This document shows, piece by piece, positions 33,235 through 44,196 of a stretch of 64,000 nt of DNA (positions are counted from its first letter, which is position 1; the number at the start of each line of letters is the position of its first letter). The position numbers and the translations under genes are program-made. The notes under the pieces were generated by a model. That model had not been told where the DNA came from, ran no database searches, and worked only from the letters and a program-made list of their open reading frames with translations. Source of the DNA: Termitomyces sp. T153 (Eukaryota; Basidiomycota; Agaricomycetes; Agaricales; Lyophyllaceae); assembly GCA_018296165.2 (NCBI GenBank), contig JACKQL020000008.1:1426001-1490000 (forward strand), written 5' to 3'.

Positions 33235-35218
33235 TTGAGCAACAGATGAGGTGTATGCCTCCATCGCTGGGTGCTAACAGGTTCTTGTATCTGTCAATAG
33301 AAAATGAAACTGCCTTTTCTGATGCCCTTCATTCTGAGACAAAAGAACCTCAATGCCCCCCTTCAGATGTACAAATACCAACTCTGGAGTCTGCGCCAAG
33401 CTTCCCAACACCTCCAAAGGTCCAACAGTGTGGCCCTGCCTGGGCATGTTAAATGCCCCAACAGTACATGATGGCTTCTAGCCCATCTGCCAACTTCCTG
33501 TGCCTTGATGTAGAGATTGAGACAACAGACAGCCATCAAACCTGCAGAGTCACAGCTCTTCTGGATAGCAGAGTAACAGGACTGTTTTTGGACTTGTAAT
33601 TTGTCAAACACCATGGCCTAACCATCTAGCCCCTCTCCAAGCCAATTCTGTTCTACAACATCAATGGAACACACCCAACAAAGCAGGCACCATCAGCTCC
33701 ATGGTTGACCTGGTCCTCTGCTATTGGAATCATGTGGAGCATGCTGTTTCGGCCATCACCAGCTTGGGTAGGCAGGACATGATCCTTGGTTTCACATGGC
33801 CCCATGAGCACAACTCCAAAGTAGATTGGACCAGGGGAGAGGTAACCATGAGCAGGTGCTCTTGGAAGTGCCTCACCTGCACTGCTGAGGACAGGGAAGA
33901 ACACCAGGCTTGAGTTTGAGAGCATGTAGCCATCTGCACATGTTGTGCCAGGCCTCTCCCCTTCAGACCTTCTGGATCCCCACCTCTGGTGTTTCCTCAT
34001 AGAAAGGCCCTCTATGAAAATCACCAGAGCAGTAGCAGAGCCCCAGAGGAGGAGCACAGAGGGGAGTTTGGTGGCATACACAAACCGGAGCTCTTAGACA
34101 AAGCAGTGGAAGTGGGTGACTGAATCTATGCTACCACCATACATTCACTGCCCTTAGTTGCAGAGATCTGGGCCAGTCAGACCACATCCCAGCGGCTGGC
34201 CCAGGTGTTTGCTATTAATGCTGTGCCCCAAGAGTTCCAAGGTGTCATACCCCCCTATCTCCATGTGTTTGAGGATGTGTTCTCCAAAGCCTTGTTCAAC
34301 TTGCTTTGGGAGTACAAGAAGTGGGACCACATCATTGAACTGTTGCCAGATTCCACACCCTCTAGCTGTAAGGTCTACCCACTCATGCCCAGGGAGCAGG
34401 ATGAGCTTGAGGCCATCCTGCAAGAGAACCTGGACTCTGGTCATATCCACCCTTCCAAGTCTCCCATGGCTTCTCCAGTCTTCTTCATCAAGAAGAAGGA
34501 TGGCTTGCTCCAGCTAGTCCAAGATTATTGGGTTCTCAATGCCATGACAGTGAAGAACTGCTACCCCCTCCCCCTCATCTCTGAGCTCATTAATAACCTC
34601 CAGAGTGCGCAATACTTCACTAAACTGGATTTCCAGTGGTGCTACAACAATGTACATATCCAGGAAGGACACAAATAGAAGGCCACCTTCTGGACCAACT
34701 GGGGATTGTTCAAACCACTTGTTATGTTCTTTGGACTCACCAACAGCCCCACCACCTTCCAGACCATAATGAACAACATCTTCTGGGACCTCATTGCAGA
34801 GGGCATAGTGTGTATACCTTGACAATATTCTCATCCACACCAAAATGCTGGAAGAATGCTGTCAGATCACTCACCTCATCTTGGAATGTCTCCACCAGCA
34901 CCAGCTCTACCTCAAACTGGAAAAGTGTGAGTTTGAACAGACCTGGATTGAGTATCTTGGCCTGATCATCTTGCATGGGGCTGCAGAGATGGACTTGGTG
35001 AAGGTAGCAGGCATGGTGGAGTGGCTGGATCTCAAGAACAAGAAGAAGGTGCAGGTGTTCCTTGGCTTTGCAAACTTCTACCAGAGATTCATCCAGGACT
35101 TCTTGCATCATGCCCATCCACTATTCAACCTCACTGGGAAGGACATTGTGTGGAGTTGGGGGCCTCCAGAGCAGACAGCCTTCAATGCCCTCAAGCATGC
35201 TGTGACCTTGGGGCCTGC
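33235..35218 (+). pseudogene. Family A pol (copy A4), truncated in RNase H
   Basis: Protease 33470-33915 (LLDSRVTGLFLDL, where DSGAT has become DSRVT; RQDMILGFTWPHEHNSKVDW); linker 33950-34205; reverse transcriptase 34205-35218 ([53 protein letters not shown], then TAG at 34676; FGLTNSPTTFQTIMNNIFW; then a small deletion that destroys the catalytic YLDD region near 34808-34822; FLGFANFYQRFIQDFLHHAH; AFNALKHAVTLGPA). At 35218 the frame breaks off into unrelated sequence, so the rest of RNase H, integrase and 3' LTR are gone. Confidence 0.87.
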
Positions 35219-35984
35219 TATCTTTGTCACTGTATATGCATATAGTCAGTTTTTTTGGATGCATATAATCAGTCACTTACTTATCAGTCTTCTCTGATGT
35301 TTGGTCTTCAGCTGGCCCAAGATATGAAACATCCAGTAAGCCCTTGGCCACAAGTTCATGTGTGAAAACTGCATTGAGCTTGAGAAACAGGTTGACCAAT
35401 TGTGGTATCAGCTTTCCAGCATGATAAAAAGGCAACATTGGGCAGATCTATTGTATTATCAGAGGTTTAATATAATCTCATATAATCTGTAAAACTTCTA
35501 TACTTACAATTCTTTTCCATGTTGTGCTTCAGGTCTGACACCCAGCCTCAGAGCAGAGACAAACTTGTCCTAGCTTGAATCTGTACTAGTAGTAGGAACA
35601 TGTTTCAATGATGATGAGGGATGTGCTTGTGGCATTGTGGAAGTGACTGGCAAGAGAGAAGAGGTAAGTTGAGAGGCACAACCATGTCAAATGATCATGA
35701 TTATGGTGATCACATGTCCTCAGGCTGATCATTTCCCTCTAGTTTGATCACAATGATTCAGGGCTAGAAATTCAAAGATTTACTGGAGACATAGACAGTC
35801 TTGTCTTGCCCACACATTCCTTGGACTGTTTCACTCACTCTCATTAGCATAGTCACATTGTATCCTATGGAAACAACAAAAAGTAAAACTTATTGCCTTG
35901 GACTGTTTCACTCACTCTCATTAACATAGTCACATTGTATTCTATGGAAACAACAAAAAGTAGAACTTATTGACCTCTAGATAG
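35219..35984. other. Non-coding flank of the Plavaka remnant, with a 77-bp duplication
   Basis: No clear coding sequence; intron-like AT-rich DNA, probably the 5' part of the decayed Plavaka transposon. A 77-bp unit beginning CCTTGGACTGTTTCACTCAC is present twice in tandem, at 35819-35895 and from 35896 to about 35972, with three or four differences. I found no matching terminal inverted repeat. Confidence 0.55.
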
Positions 35985-38841
35985 TCTGCAGCACTCAACA
36001 GCTGGCCACAAAGCTCATTGAAAAAGTTGTTCTTCCTCTTATGTTCTATTCAGACTCAACACATCTTGCAAACTTTGGAACAGCATCACTTTGGCAAGTG
36101 TATATGTGGTTTGGCAATCTCTCAAAATATATTCATGCCAAGTTGGCAGCTTTTCAAGACTAGTACAAGGAAGTTTATGGTACTGTTCCAACCCCAGATA
36201 TGTTGACTCATCTCAGGCAGGAATTGATTCAAGCTGTTTGGGAACATCTTCTTAGTGAGGAGTTCAAGTGAATCTATAGAGAAGGTATTGTAGTAAGTGT
36301 GGTGATGGAGTTTGGTAAAGGCTGTATTCTCATTTTTTCTGTTATTCTGCTGATTACAAGGAATGGTAAGATTTGTGTTCCATTTGGAGTTGAAATCCTA
36401 TCTGAGTGGTCTACTAGAGTATTGCTGGCTAGAATCAAGCAAATGGGCAGATACTTATGTGCAACCTATTGGATTCTGAGATCTCAGATTCTACATGTTG
36501 GAATGAAGCTCCATGAGATGATCTGGTCACAGAATTGGCAAACAGACAGCCAAAAGCACACTTCTGACATATTGAAAGCAAGAAAGCTCATTTTTATCCA
36601 TGGCATTGCTGCTACAGGAAGGAAAATTGATCAGATACTAGGAGAATCTTTTGTACCAGTCAAGGTAAAGTTGATTTTGTGTTTATATAAACTAAATAAC
36701 CATCTTTTATTAGAATGCTTTTTCTCAGCTTTAGCTTCCAAATGATCAAAACTACTTTGATCTCTTTGTTTGTGATCCTATGCATGAATTTGAACTTGAT
36801 GTTTGGAGGACTGTATTTGAACACTTGATCCAAATGCTGCATGAATATGGTCCTGAGCCTCTTGCAGAATTGGATTGGAGGTATGTCCTTATTGAAGCTA
36901 GGCTAAATTATTTTTGAGAACTGTGACAGATATTGTCAGATTTTGCCATTTGGCCATTCAACAATCTGTAAATTTCAAAATGATGTGTCAGCAATGCAGA
37001 GTTTTGCAGCTTGAGACTTTGAAGATCTCCTGCAGGTCTAGCTATCTGACTATATCATGAACTGGCTTTTGAGCTGATATTTTTTATAGAATGCAGCTCC
37101 ATGCTTTGAAGGACTCCTTTGGAGGACAAGCCCAACAAGTGACAGAAAAATTCAGGATTTATTGTTTGTCATGGCTGCCTGGCATGCATCTGCAAAAATG
37201 CACATACATACCAACTGGTCACTTGGTATTTTTTGTGGATTGACAAAAAGTTTCACCCACCATCTCTGCATTTTTTCAACTGAAGTCTGCCCACACTTTG
37301 AAACAAGAGAAACACCCAAAGAGGCAGAGGCTTTGGCATGTCAAAAGGTAGCAGCAGTAGCAAAGAATACAGGAAAGATTGGGTCCTCTAAGCCTGCAAA
37401 AACAGTTCAAAAGGGCAAAGTGGCTAATACCTCATGCAAAACAAAGAGCTTCAGGCTTGATATTCCAAAGATTCACTCAATCATGCATTCCTGACTCAAT
37501 ATAATGCTTTAGCACTGCTGACTTATATTCAACTCAGATTGTAAGTTGTATCATTGACTGTTGGATACTAGTCTGATTTCATAATGTTAGGGTGAGGCAA
37601 GAGCACAAGTGCATCAAGGCATTTTATGCATGGACAAATAAAAATTGATTTGAAGCACAAATTGCACAGCAAGAGCAGCATGGGGCATGATCAAGAGCAA
37701 TGGAACAGGCTATTCAGACAACTGTTGAAGATGAACAGCTTCCACCTACCAATCCTGAAGAACACCACTATATATCAAAGACAAAGCAGACACCACTGAA
37801 TCTTTTGAAATGGGTAAAGGATCATGTTAAAGATCCAGCAGTAAAGGTATGAATTGGCAATCTTCTATTTCAAGCTGAGAATTGATAAGATCAAAATGAA
37901 TCAGAACATCTGATATGAACTGAATAAACACCTTTTGATTTGCCTCCTTCCTTCCAACACTGAAATTACTGATCAAAATCATGAAAAACTCATTATCAGA
38001 GACAACATGATATATGAACATTTGTGTCAATTATACCACTTATGACAATCAATGAGACCAGGATACTCTTAATCCACAGCAGCAATCTGATGTCATGGTT
38101 CTTGCTGACAATGATGTCCACCCTTACTGGTATTTCAGAATTATGAAGATCTTTCATGCAATAGTGCAGCTAAATGAAAGTGGACACAAGTTTCAATGAA
38201 TGGAATTCCTATGGGGCTGCTGGTATGGGTTTGATAATGATGCCAAGTCTGGATTTGCTGCCAAATGTTGCTTTCAAATTGGTTCTGTTGAAGGAGAGGA
38301 GGCTTTTGGATATGTCAACCCAACAGATGTTCTTCATGCAGTCCATCTGATTCCATAATTTGCAGGATCCTGTACAAATACCCTGCTGGGCTCATCTATA
38401 GCTTGCTGCATGGATGAGGAAAATTTGGACTATGAAAGGTATTATGTTGAGATGTCAGTAACTTCAGCAGTGTCTTTTTGTTTGTTGCTAACTAAATATG
38501 ATTTTAGGTTTGTGGACAGGGATACTTTTGTTCAATTCATTGGAGGTGGTATTGGACATTGGACAACACAAGATGCAACACACTCCTTGCAACAAGATGT
38601 TGAGGAAGGTTTTTCTATTGGAAACTCATCCACAGATATGGATGACTCAAAGACTGATAATCAGGATCAGGAGAGTGCAAGCAACAATAGTTCTGAAGAT
38701 AGCAGTGAAGATGAAGATTTATCTGGGGAAGATAACAGAGAGGATGAAGAAACAAGTGAAGAGGAATCAGATGATGAACAAGATGATGATGAGTTGCTTG
38801 ATGATTCTCTTGGTTATGCAGTATTTCAATTCATCATGAGA
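35985..38841 (+). pseudogene. Plavaka-type (CACTA-related) transposase, decayed
   Basis: Coding pieces in order: FYSDSTHLANFGTASLW and WFGNLSKYIHAKL (36030-36165); CGDGVWRRLYPHFF with YSADYKEW (36297-36365); KARKLIFIHGIAATGRKID (36578-36650); DPMHEFELDVWRTVFEHLIQ (36776-36835); PFGHSTICKFQNDVSAMQ and DFEDLLQ (36935-37040); LLFVMAAWHASAKMHIHTNW (37155-37215); FETRETPKEAEALA (37300-37345); HHYISKTKQTPLNLLKWVKD (37761-37825); HPYWYFRIMKIFH (38120-38160); FLWGCWYGFDND (38205-38245); VNPTDVLHAVHLIP (38316-38358); FVDRDTFVQFIGGGIGH (38508-38560); then an acidic Asp/Glu/Ser tail to 38841. This motif order is that of the Plavaka transposases abundant in Agaricomycetes. Small introns appear to separate some pieces. 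Stops and frameshifts show it is inactive. Confidence 0.82.
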
Positions 38842-38859
38842 AATGTCATAGTAACTTCT

Positions 38860-39480
38860 TGATTATATTTGGTACAGCAAGTTACAATGGGAAATCAGCA
38901 ATATTTACAGGCTAAAGCAGTAGCAATACTGATTGAAATAGTTGAGGTAGGTATAATATATGTATATTGGAGTCAGAGTATTGCAGTTTGAACATGGCAT
39001 AAGATGTAAGCAATTAACAGGATGATTTAAAAACTTTGCATTTTATATCATTGGTTTTAAGCATCATATTTCACCAAGATAATCAGCTTACTCTGGTTCA
39101 TACTGATTGCTTTAATACATACCAAACTTGCAATTATTTGACATGATAATTGAATAATACAATGATATTCAATTGGGAGTCATTGAGGTTGTAAATGATA
39201 TTCATAAATATGGCTTTGTAAGGGCTAGATTATGATGTTCACTTTGTGTGATTATTGATATTTTATTGATCTATCTTTCTTAGATATACTCAATATATTT
39301 CTGGATAGTTTGAAAGGTCCCACACTGAAAATATATCATTATCATGGATCAGTTGGACATTGAATTCAATGTGGTATATAAGACCTGAAAATTGTGAATA
39401 ATTTAGCTCACAGCTCCCAGGCCATATTTGGCCATATATTCTGGCTGCCTTTTTTGTGATGTTATTCTGTCATTTGTGTC
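38860..39480. other. AT-rich flank, no gene seen
   Basis: Low-complexity AT-rich DNA follows the transposase tail. It may be the transposon's 3' end. I found no terminal inverted repeat or target duplication with confidence. Near 39480 base composition changes sharply to CpG-containing sequence. Confidence 0.5.
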
Positions 39481-39848
39481 TCCATGTACGCGCTTGTTAG
39501 AAGGCTGTCAAGGCAACTTTTGTTGTTCGCGTCTCCACCGGGTTGGATCTGAGCCCACGTCTTGCACGCCACTGAAACATCTTTGATTTTGAGCTCTGAA
39601 CCGTAAAATGTGACTCGATTCGATTATCGATACTTAAGTGATGGAAAAGTGGCAGTCAAAGCGCAATTCGTTGTACCGCGATCACGTGCACTTATCGGGT
39701 TCGCCGCTCACGTCCAATCTGATCTTCACTCTGTTCTCTTCCACCCTTGCAAATTATAACTTATCTTTTTAAGTACACACCCTTTGCTTTCTTCTTCCGT
39801 AAGTAATGTACCTGATAGATTTGATACTGTTCCTCGGTTCCCCATAGC
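39481..39848 (+). promoter_or_regulatory. Likely promoter region of the Mug135-like gene
   Basis: This CpG-containing, non-repetitive sequence lies directly upstream of an intact gene. A pyrimidine-rich tract (TTCACTCTGTTCTCTTCC, 39725-39742) lies about 100 bases before the ATG, which is common near fungal transcription starts. No specific factor site can be assigned. Its boundary with AT-rich transposon DNA is at about 39480. Confidence 0.4.
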
Positions 39849-40531
39849 ATGAATCAGCCCCCGCCCGCCCCGCCAGGACAGCCCCCTATCCCGCCTCCTC
39901 AGCCCGTCGCTATCCCCGTTCCCATGCTCCCGCAGCCAGACTTCATCCGCTTATCAGAAGGGCTGCTGACCGTCGCGCGGGAGATCGCTCTCATACCCAA
40001 CGTGCCTGTTCAGGTATCTGTTGCTGTGTTCACGGGCGATATTACTGGATTTACTGAGGGCTTGATTCATCATTAATTAGGGCATTCTCAATGCCATTAT
40101 GGCAAGTCTTCACCGAATTGAAGGTGAAGTTGCAGCAGGACTGCGTACGGTTGAACGTCGGTTAGATAGAATCGAGACACAGTATGCAACTATGCCTCTT
40201 CCCACCTTTGAAGGCTGACCTTTTCGAACACTAGATTGACCCTTGTCCCTATACGGATATACAATGCCAATGTTAACAGCAGCACAAACATCATGTATCC
40301 ACCTGGTATCAATGTTGTCCCAGGAATGCCTCTCACAAGGATGGAGATTCATACTCTAACAGGTACAGCAGGTTTTTTGTATCTCTACCCCCCTGCTCAG
40401 TTAATCGACTCATTCCTGCAGGAGTGAGCTGCCAAGTCACAGCAGCTGCCTTAGGGCTGCCTAATTTGCCTGTAACAGCCACGGTTATGCAGCGACGCCA
40501 ACAGCTCATTGAGTACCTTGGAGCATATTAA
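39849..40531 (+). CDS. Small four-exon fungal protein, Mug135-like C-terminal domain (apparently intact)
   Basis: Exons 39849-40013, 40081-40181, 40235-40362 and 40422-40531 join in frame to 167 aa. Introns are 67, 53 and 59 nt: GTATCT..TTAG, GTATGC..CTGAC..CTAG and GTACAG..GCAG. The N-terminus is Pro-rich (MNQPPPAPPGQPPIPPPQP). A helical segment LNAIMASLHRIEGEVAAGLR leads into RLDRIET. The C-terminal part LVPIRIYNANVNSS, YPPGINVVPGMPLTRMEIHT, ALGLPNLPVTATVMQRRQQL and IEYLGAY* fits the fungal domain found in the meiotically upregulated Mug135 family. Function is not established; a nuclear or meiotic role is only inferred from the name-giving protein. There are no stops, all phases agree and CpG is retained, so it is probably a live host gene. 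The domain name is from memory of the pattern. Confidence 0.72.
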
Positions 40532-40759
40532 ACTCTGCCTTGTTGTACTCTTTTTGTGCCTGTTCACTTCTATATGGTGGCATACATAAATATTTTACAC
40601 GTCCTAGATTCTAGATGAATAATAATAGACTTCTTATAATGTGGTTATTGATTGAAGCTGAAGTTTGAGATCCCATTTATTCTGCTGACTCACATATTAA
40701 CACTAGCCTTTTGTTAGCACCAATACTCTTGAGTCACAAAAAAACACTGAGATTCATGT
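40532..40759. other. 3' flank of the Mug135-like gene
   Basis: AT-rich non-coding DNA. Nothing else recognised. Confidence 0.4.
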
Positions 40760-40763
40760 CTGT

Positions 40764-41253
40764 CTACATAGTATTCTCATCCTGCATGCTGATCCCAGTA
40801 GTCTCACCAATGTTGGGACCAAGCAATTGTTCCTCTGCAGAAGCCGTAAGTATGGTAATGAGAGTTGGAGCAACTACATAAGCTCTAGAAGGGATGCCAT
40901 GGTTATCCGAGCCAGATGATATGGACTTCATCTTATATAGATGACGGCCCTCATGTTGGTGGACAGACATACAAACATACCATGGAGATCATCTTGCCCT
41001 GTGCTAGCACCTGCAGACAAGAAGGTTCTCTAGATGCCCACCGAACATGACCCACCAAGTTAGGAGTAGGATAGAGGGACTTGGTAACTTTACTTTTAGC
41101 AGTGACAGTAATACGGTTAGCTTTAGGTAATACCATCTGACCCTCATATGGCCACTTGTAGATATGGTAGACATAATTCTGCTTTGGAGAGCTAAGGGAA
41201 CTTCTTTGCAGGACTACTGAGCCCCAGTGAAGTTCAATGGTATTAATTAGCAT
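40764..41253 (-). pseudogene. Unrecognised coding remnant
   Basis: On the minus strand, 41253-40951 encodes 100 residues (including HIYKWPYEGQMVLPKANRIT and PTPNLVGHVRWASREPSCLQ) and 40970-40764 continues in another frame with SRAYVVAPTLITILTAS and GPNIGETTGISMQDENTM. The two are near-contiguous and look like parts of one protein separated by an intron or frameshift. I do not recognise the family. It could be part of a membrane or secreted fungal protein, judging only by the mixed hydrophobic pattern. It sits between the Mug135-like gene and the Hpm1-like remnant. Confidence 0.35.
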
Positions 41254-41477
41254 ATTGATATTATCAAAAGCTTTGCATTGGGTGATTGTATCAGTTACAC
41301 TAGGAGACCCTCATCGGTCTGGGTTACAAACAGATTGTCATGTCTATATGCAGTGATCATGGAGACTTATGAATTCAATGTGGTGAAAATCTTGTATAGA
41401 AATTTGAAGAGGGACCATATACCTGGGTACGAGGGAGGCGTACTTCTAAGTGGCAATCTCGGAGAATGGTAAGCACG

Positions 41478-42640
41478 TCATGAATCCCAACGAAGGGACA
41501 TAACACGTCTTCCAACTCCAGAAGCTATTTCCCAAACGCTTGTCACTGATCCTCTCTCGTCCTTCACCTGCGTCGTGAATTCCTCAATGCCCCCACCCAC
41601 ACCAAAATAAAGTACTTTCGCAGCAACAAGGCATAAATGTTTCTTCTCCCTCCCCTTTACTCCTGCGGCTCTCTTGAGCAAGGTGAGGAGCGGTGCGAGA
41701 CTTTCACTTCTATAGATTGTCTCACTTGCGAGGATGATGTCATAAGGAGTAGCAGGAAATGAACTCCATGAACCAGAGAAGAACTTGAGTCAGATCTTAT
41801 ACACTTCCAGAGATGTGAGGAATGCAGATTTGACTTCAGGGGTGAGAAAGAGGTCGCCTGGTGCGTTGGGGTTTGTGGACTCGGTATCTTCGCCTGCTTG
41901 CGGAGGAGGATGTGATGTTCGGAAGAAGGCTGCGGCGGGTGAGGTGTCTGTGGCTGAGCTATCAATTTAGTATGAGTTTTAAGATCAAATGGGCGTGACA
42001 TACACCACATAAGTAGGAGGGGAAGGAAACAAGCTCCAAAACTGAGGCATTATAGTCCTTGTGTCTATTGCTTCCTCCGGTGGGCAAGAAAAGACCTGTC
42101 GGAGGAGGAATAAAGTGGGGATAGCTGTTCCACAACCAATCTCAAGTAAGTATCAATTACTAAGAGCATCGTCGGACAAGGAAGGGCGAAGTACCTCTAT
42201 GATACGTCTTCCGCGTGCATCGAGTTTGGGGCGGCGGCCCGCCAGGTACCCCCGCAAGATCGATGCTACATTCCCATGTTTTCACTCCACCTTCATAGAT
42301 GCCTGGAACGATATCGAAGGGTGCCTCGACAAATGCGAGAGCATTTACACCGGTACTTGTAGAGGGGGCTTCGGAAGTATCCTCAGTGATGTTTTCCTGC
42401 GCAATCAGCTGGAAAGGGGCATCGAATAGATCTCTCCGAAAAAGGGTCACGTCCTTCGCAACTGGAGGTGAAGAATGGTCTGTTGTGAGGATGGGAATAG
42501 ATAGAGGCGAGTATGAGAGGACGTTCGGAAGAAGTTCGAGCTACTTGGGGCAGAAAGCTTAGCAGCAATTTGAGGTTAGAGAAGAAAAGCCGCTTACAAG
42601 TTTGTCGAAATTTTGCACAGCCGAGCACTCTGGATTGTAG
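41478..42640 (-). pseudogene. Hpm1/METTL18-type protein-histidine N-methyltransferase, broken
   Basis: The family methylates a histidine of ribosomal protein uL3. Minus-strand landmarks: LLPNVLSYSPLSIPI and LFRRDLFDAPFQLIAQE (42545-42400); FDIVPGIYEGGVKTWECSID (42320-42262); YLAGRRPKLDARGRRIIE (about 42248-42195); intron 42141-42194; SAM-binding motif I IGCGTAIP (42140-42117); HKDYNASVLELV (about 42060-42020); probable intron 41975-42020; LTPEVKSAFLTSLEVYKI, then TGA at 41790-41792, then LKFFSGSWSSFP; YDIILASETIYRSESL; CLVAAKVLYFGVGGGIEEF; GVGRRVMSLRWDS. Defects are an extra base in a run of C at 42249-42253, a second frameshift before HKDYN and the TGA. These could be real decay or, for the homopolymer, an assembly error. 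CpG is retained, so it is a recent loss if real. Confidence 0.82.
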
Positions 42641-42706
42641 GTGCAATTATGCTTTGGAGCACAAGCGTTCTATACACATCACTTATGATCAAGATCATCA
42701 CAAAAA

Positions 42707-43375
42707 TTAGGTAGATCTATGATTCCATCTCCACATCGACTTCCTGCACTTCACCAACCCTTCCCTCAGCGCCAGTATGCGCCATCCGTCGCCGTAGAAG
42801 CCTTGACAAAAAATAAGCACCGCAATCGGGCCGAAGAAAAGACGAGAAACCAGCCTTTCAAACAGGTCCAGAGGACTCTCGTGCTGTGGTCCATCATATG
42901 ACACGATCGAGACCCAACTGCTCAAAGGGCTCGTGCCCGACTCATAACTCGCGGCTCTAACATACAACAATAGACCATCTGACTGAATTATCGCCTCTTT
43001 CGTCTGCGTAGGCTGCCCAGAACAACAAAAATCAAAATCCATGCCTTGCGATGGAACTGATGGAGCAACAATGCCCACGGAGCGTGGAAGGCGCACAGAG
43101 GGGACGATATGTGTGAGCAATGAGGGGAGGGTGGTGTCAATGTGATAGGGTACAGGAAGGAATGTTGTAGGGCAGGGAAAGGTGTAGGTGGTGATGTCGT
43201 TTGACTTGGGACAGTGAGACTGTGGAAGCGTGGTGGGCGGGAGCTCGCCGAGGCGAGCATCACGCCACCAGAATCTCCATAGGTGAAGGGAATTGCGTGA
43301 GTGATGCATAGAGGTATAGGACAAGAGTGTTCGTACCAAAAGGCAGACTCGCATTCGCTGACTTGATTCATTGAT
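42707..43375 (-). pseudogene. Snurportin-1 C-terminal part, truncated by a Helitron
   Basis: Snurportin-1 carries m3G-capped snRNPs into the nucleus. Minus-strand landmarks of its cap-binding domain: VSECESAF (43363-43340), a short intron (GTACGAAC near 43338 to about 43274), FWWRDARLGELPP (about 43273-43232), FLPVPYHIDTTLPSLLTHIV, IQSDGLLLYVRAASYESGTS, PLSSWVSIVSY and LDLFERLVSRL (about 42860). The remaining tail to 42707 is uncertain. At about 43375 an intron acceptor-like CAAGTCAG precedes the first exon base, and the sequence beyond is Helitron-like, so the importin-binding N-terminus and the first exons are gone. They are not seen on the far side of the Helitron array. Confidence 0.7.
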
Positions 43376-43384
43376 GATTTGAAA

Positions 43385-44036
43385 TTTTCAAGTATATTAA
43401 AGATGATCCATGATCTATTGAATGATAATCACTTGGAAGAGTTGGAATATTGAAAACCTAACCAAATGAAGTGAGGTTTGGGCTGGATTTCAGCATTATG
43501 TTAAAAATAATGGAATAATTATGAAGGAAGGTTCATTTGACTGAGTGAAATATAATTGAAATCATAGTAAAGAGTGACATTTACTGACATTGACAGTAAC
43601 AGGAATATCAACACATTGATTTAAAAAAGAAAGACCAAAGTCAGCATAGTGAAAGAGATGAGAGGGAAAGCTCCATTAATATGACAATCTTGATTACTTT
43701 ATTGAGAAACTATTATCAATAACATGAAAGCCAAACTGAGGTTGAGTTTGGATCTCAGCATTGAGTTGGCAAAATACAAAGACCTAACCAAACATAGTGA
43801 GGTTGGGTCTGGGAATAAGCATTGAGTAGAATATCAAGGACCAAACCAAACAAAGTGAGGTTGGGTCTGGGATTAAGCATTGAGTTTGAACTACAAGGAC
43901 CTAACTGAATGAAGTGAGGTTGGGTCTGGAACTAAGCATTGAGTAGAATATCAAGGACCTAACTGAACAAAGTGAGGTTGGGTCTGGGATGAAGCAAGAG
44001 CTACAGGCCCGTGCCAAAGGCACTGACTATAGCTTG
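43385..44036 (+). mobile_element. Helitron unit 1, 3' terminal part
   Basis: About 370 bp match 52585-52960 (shared TGATAATCACTTG, TGACTGAGTGAAATATAATTG, GACCAAAGTCAGCATAGTG, GACAATCTTGATTACTTTATTG). Four to five copies of the 59-bp repeat follow (43735-43990), then a terminal hairpin and the end TAGCTTG at 44036. The next base begins TCTATATATTATG, the start of unit 2. Its own 5' part is missing; snurportin sequence abuts at about 43380. Confidence 0.75.
43998..44036 (+). repeat. Helitron terminal hairpin, unit 1
   Basis: GAGCTACAGGCCCGTGCC, AAA, then GGCAC..TATAGCTTG forms an imperfect stem-loop ending at the 3' boundary. A hairpin just before the 3' end is typical of Helitrons. Confidence 0.7.
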
Positions 44037-44196
44037 TCTATATATTATGCAACAACCCATGGGAATGTGGCTGCACCTATGTGATGACTTTTCTGCTTAG
44101 TAAAGCTGACCAAGAACCTTCCTTTTTGGGTTTTGGGTAGCTTGGCTGTTTTTTGCACTTGGAACAGGTTGTTTCTCAAAGAAATTACAGTAGACA

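Noticed and set aside
38410..38862. Stand-alone acidic (nucleolin-like) protein
   Set aside because: The start FVDRDTFVQFIGGGIGH and its position directly after other transposase motifs show it is the C-terminal tail of the Plavaka transposase.
42299..42562. Plus-strand ORFs opposite the Hpm1-like gene
   Set aside because: Shadows: the minus strand carries the conserved VPGIYEGGVKTWECS and LLPNVLSYSPL segments.
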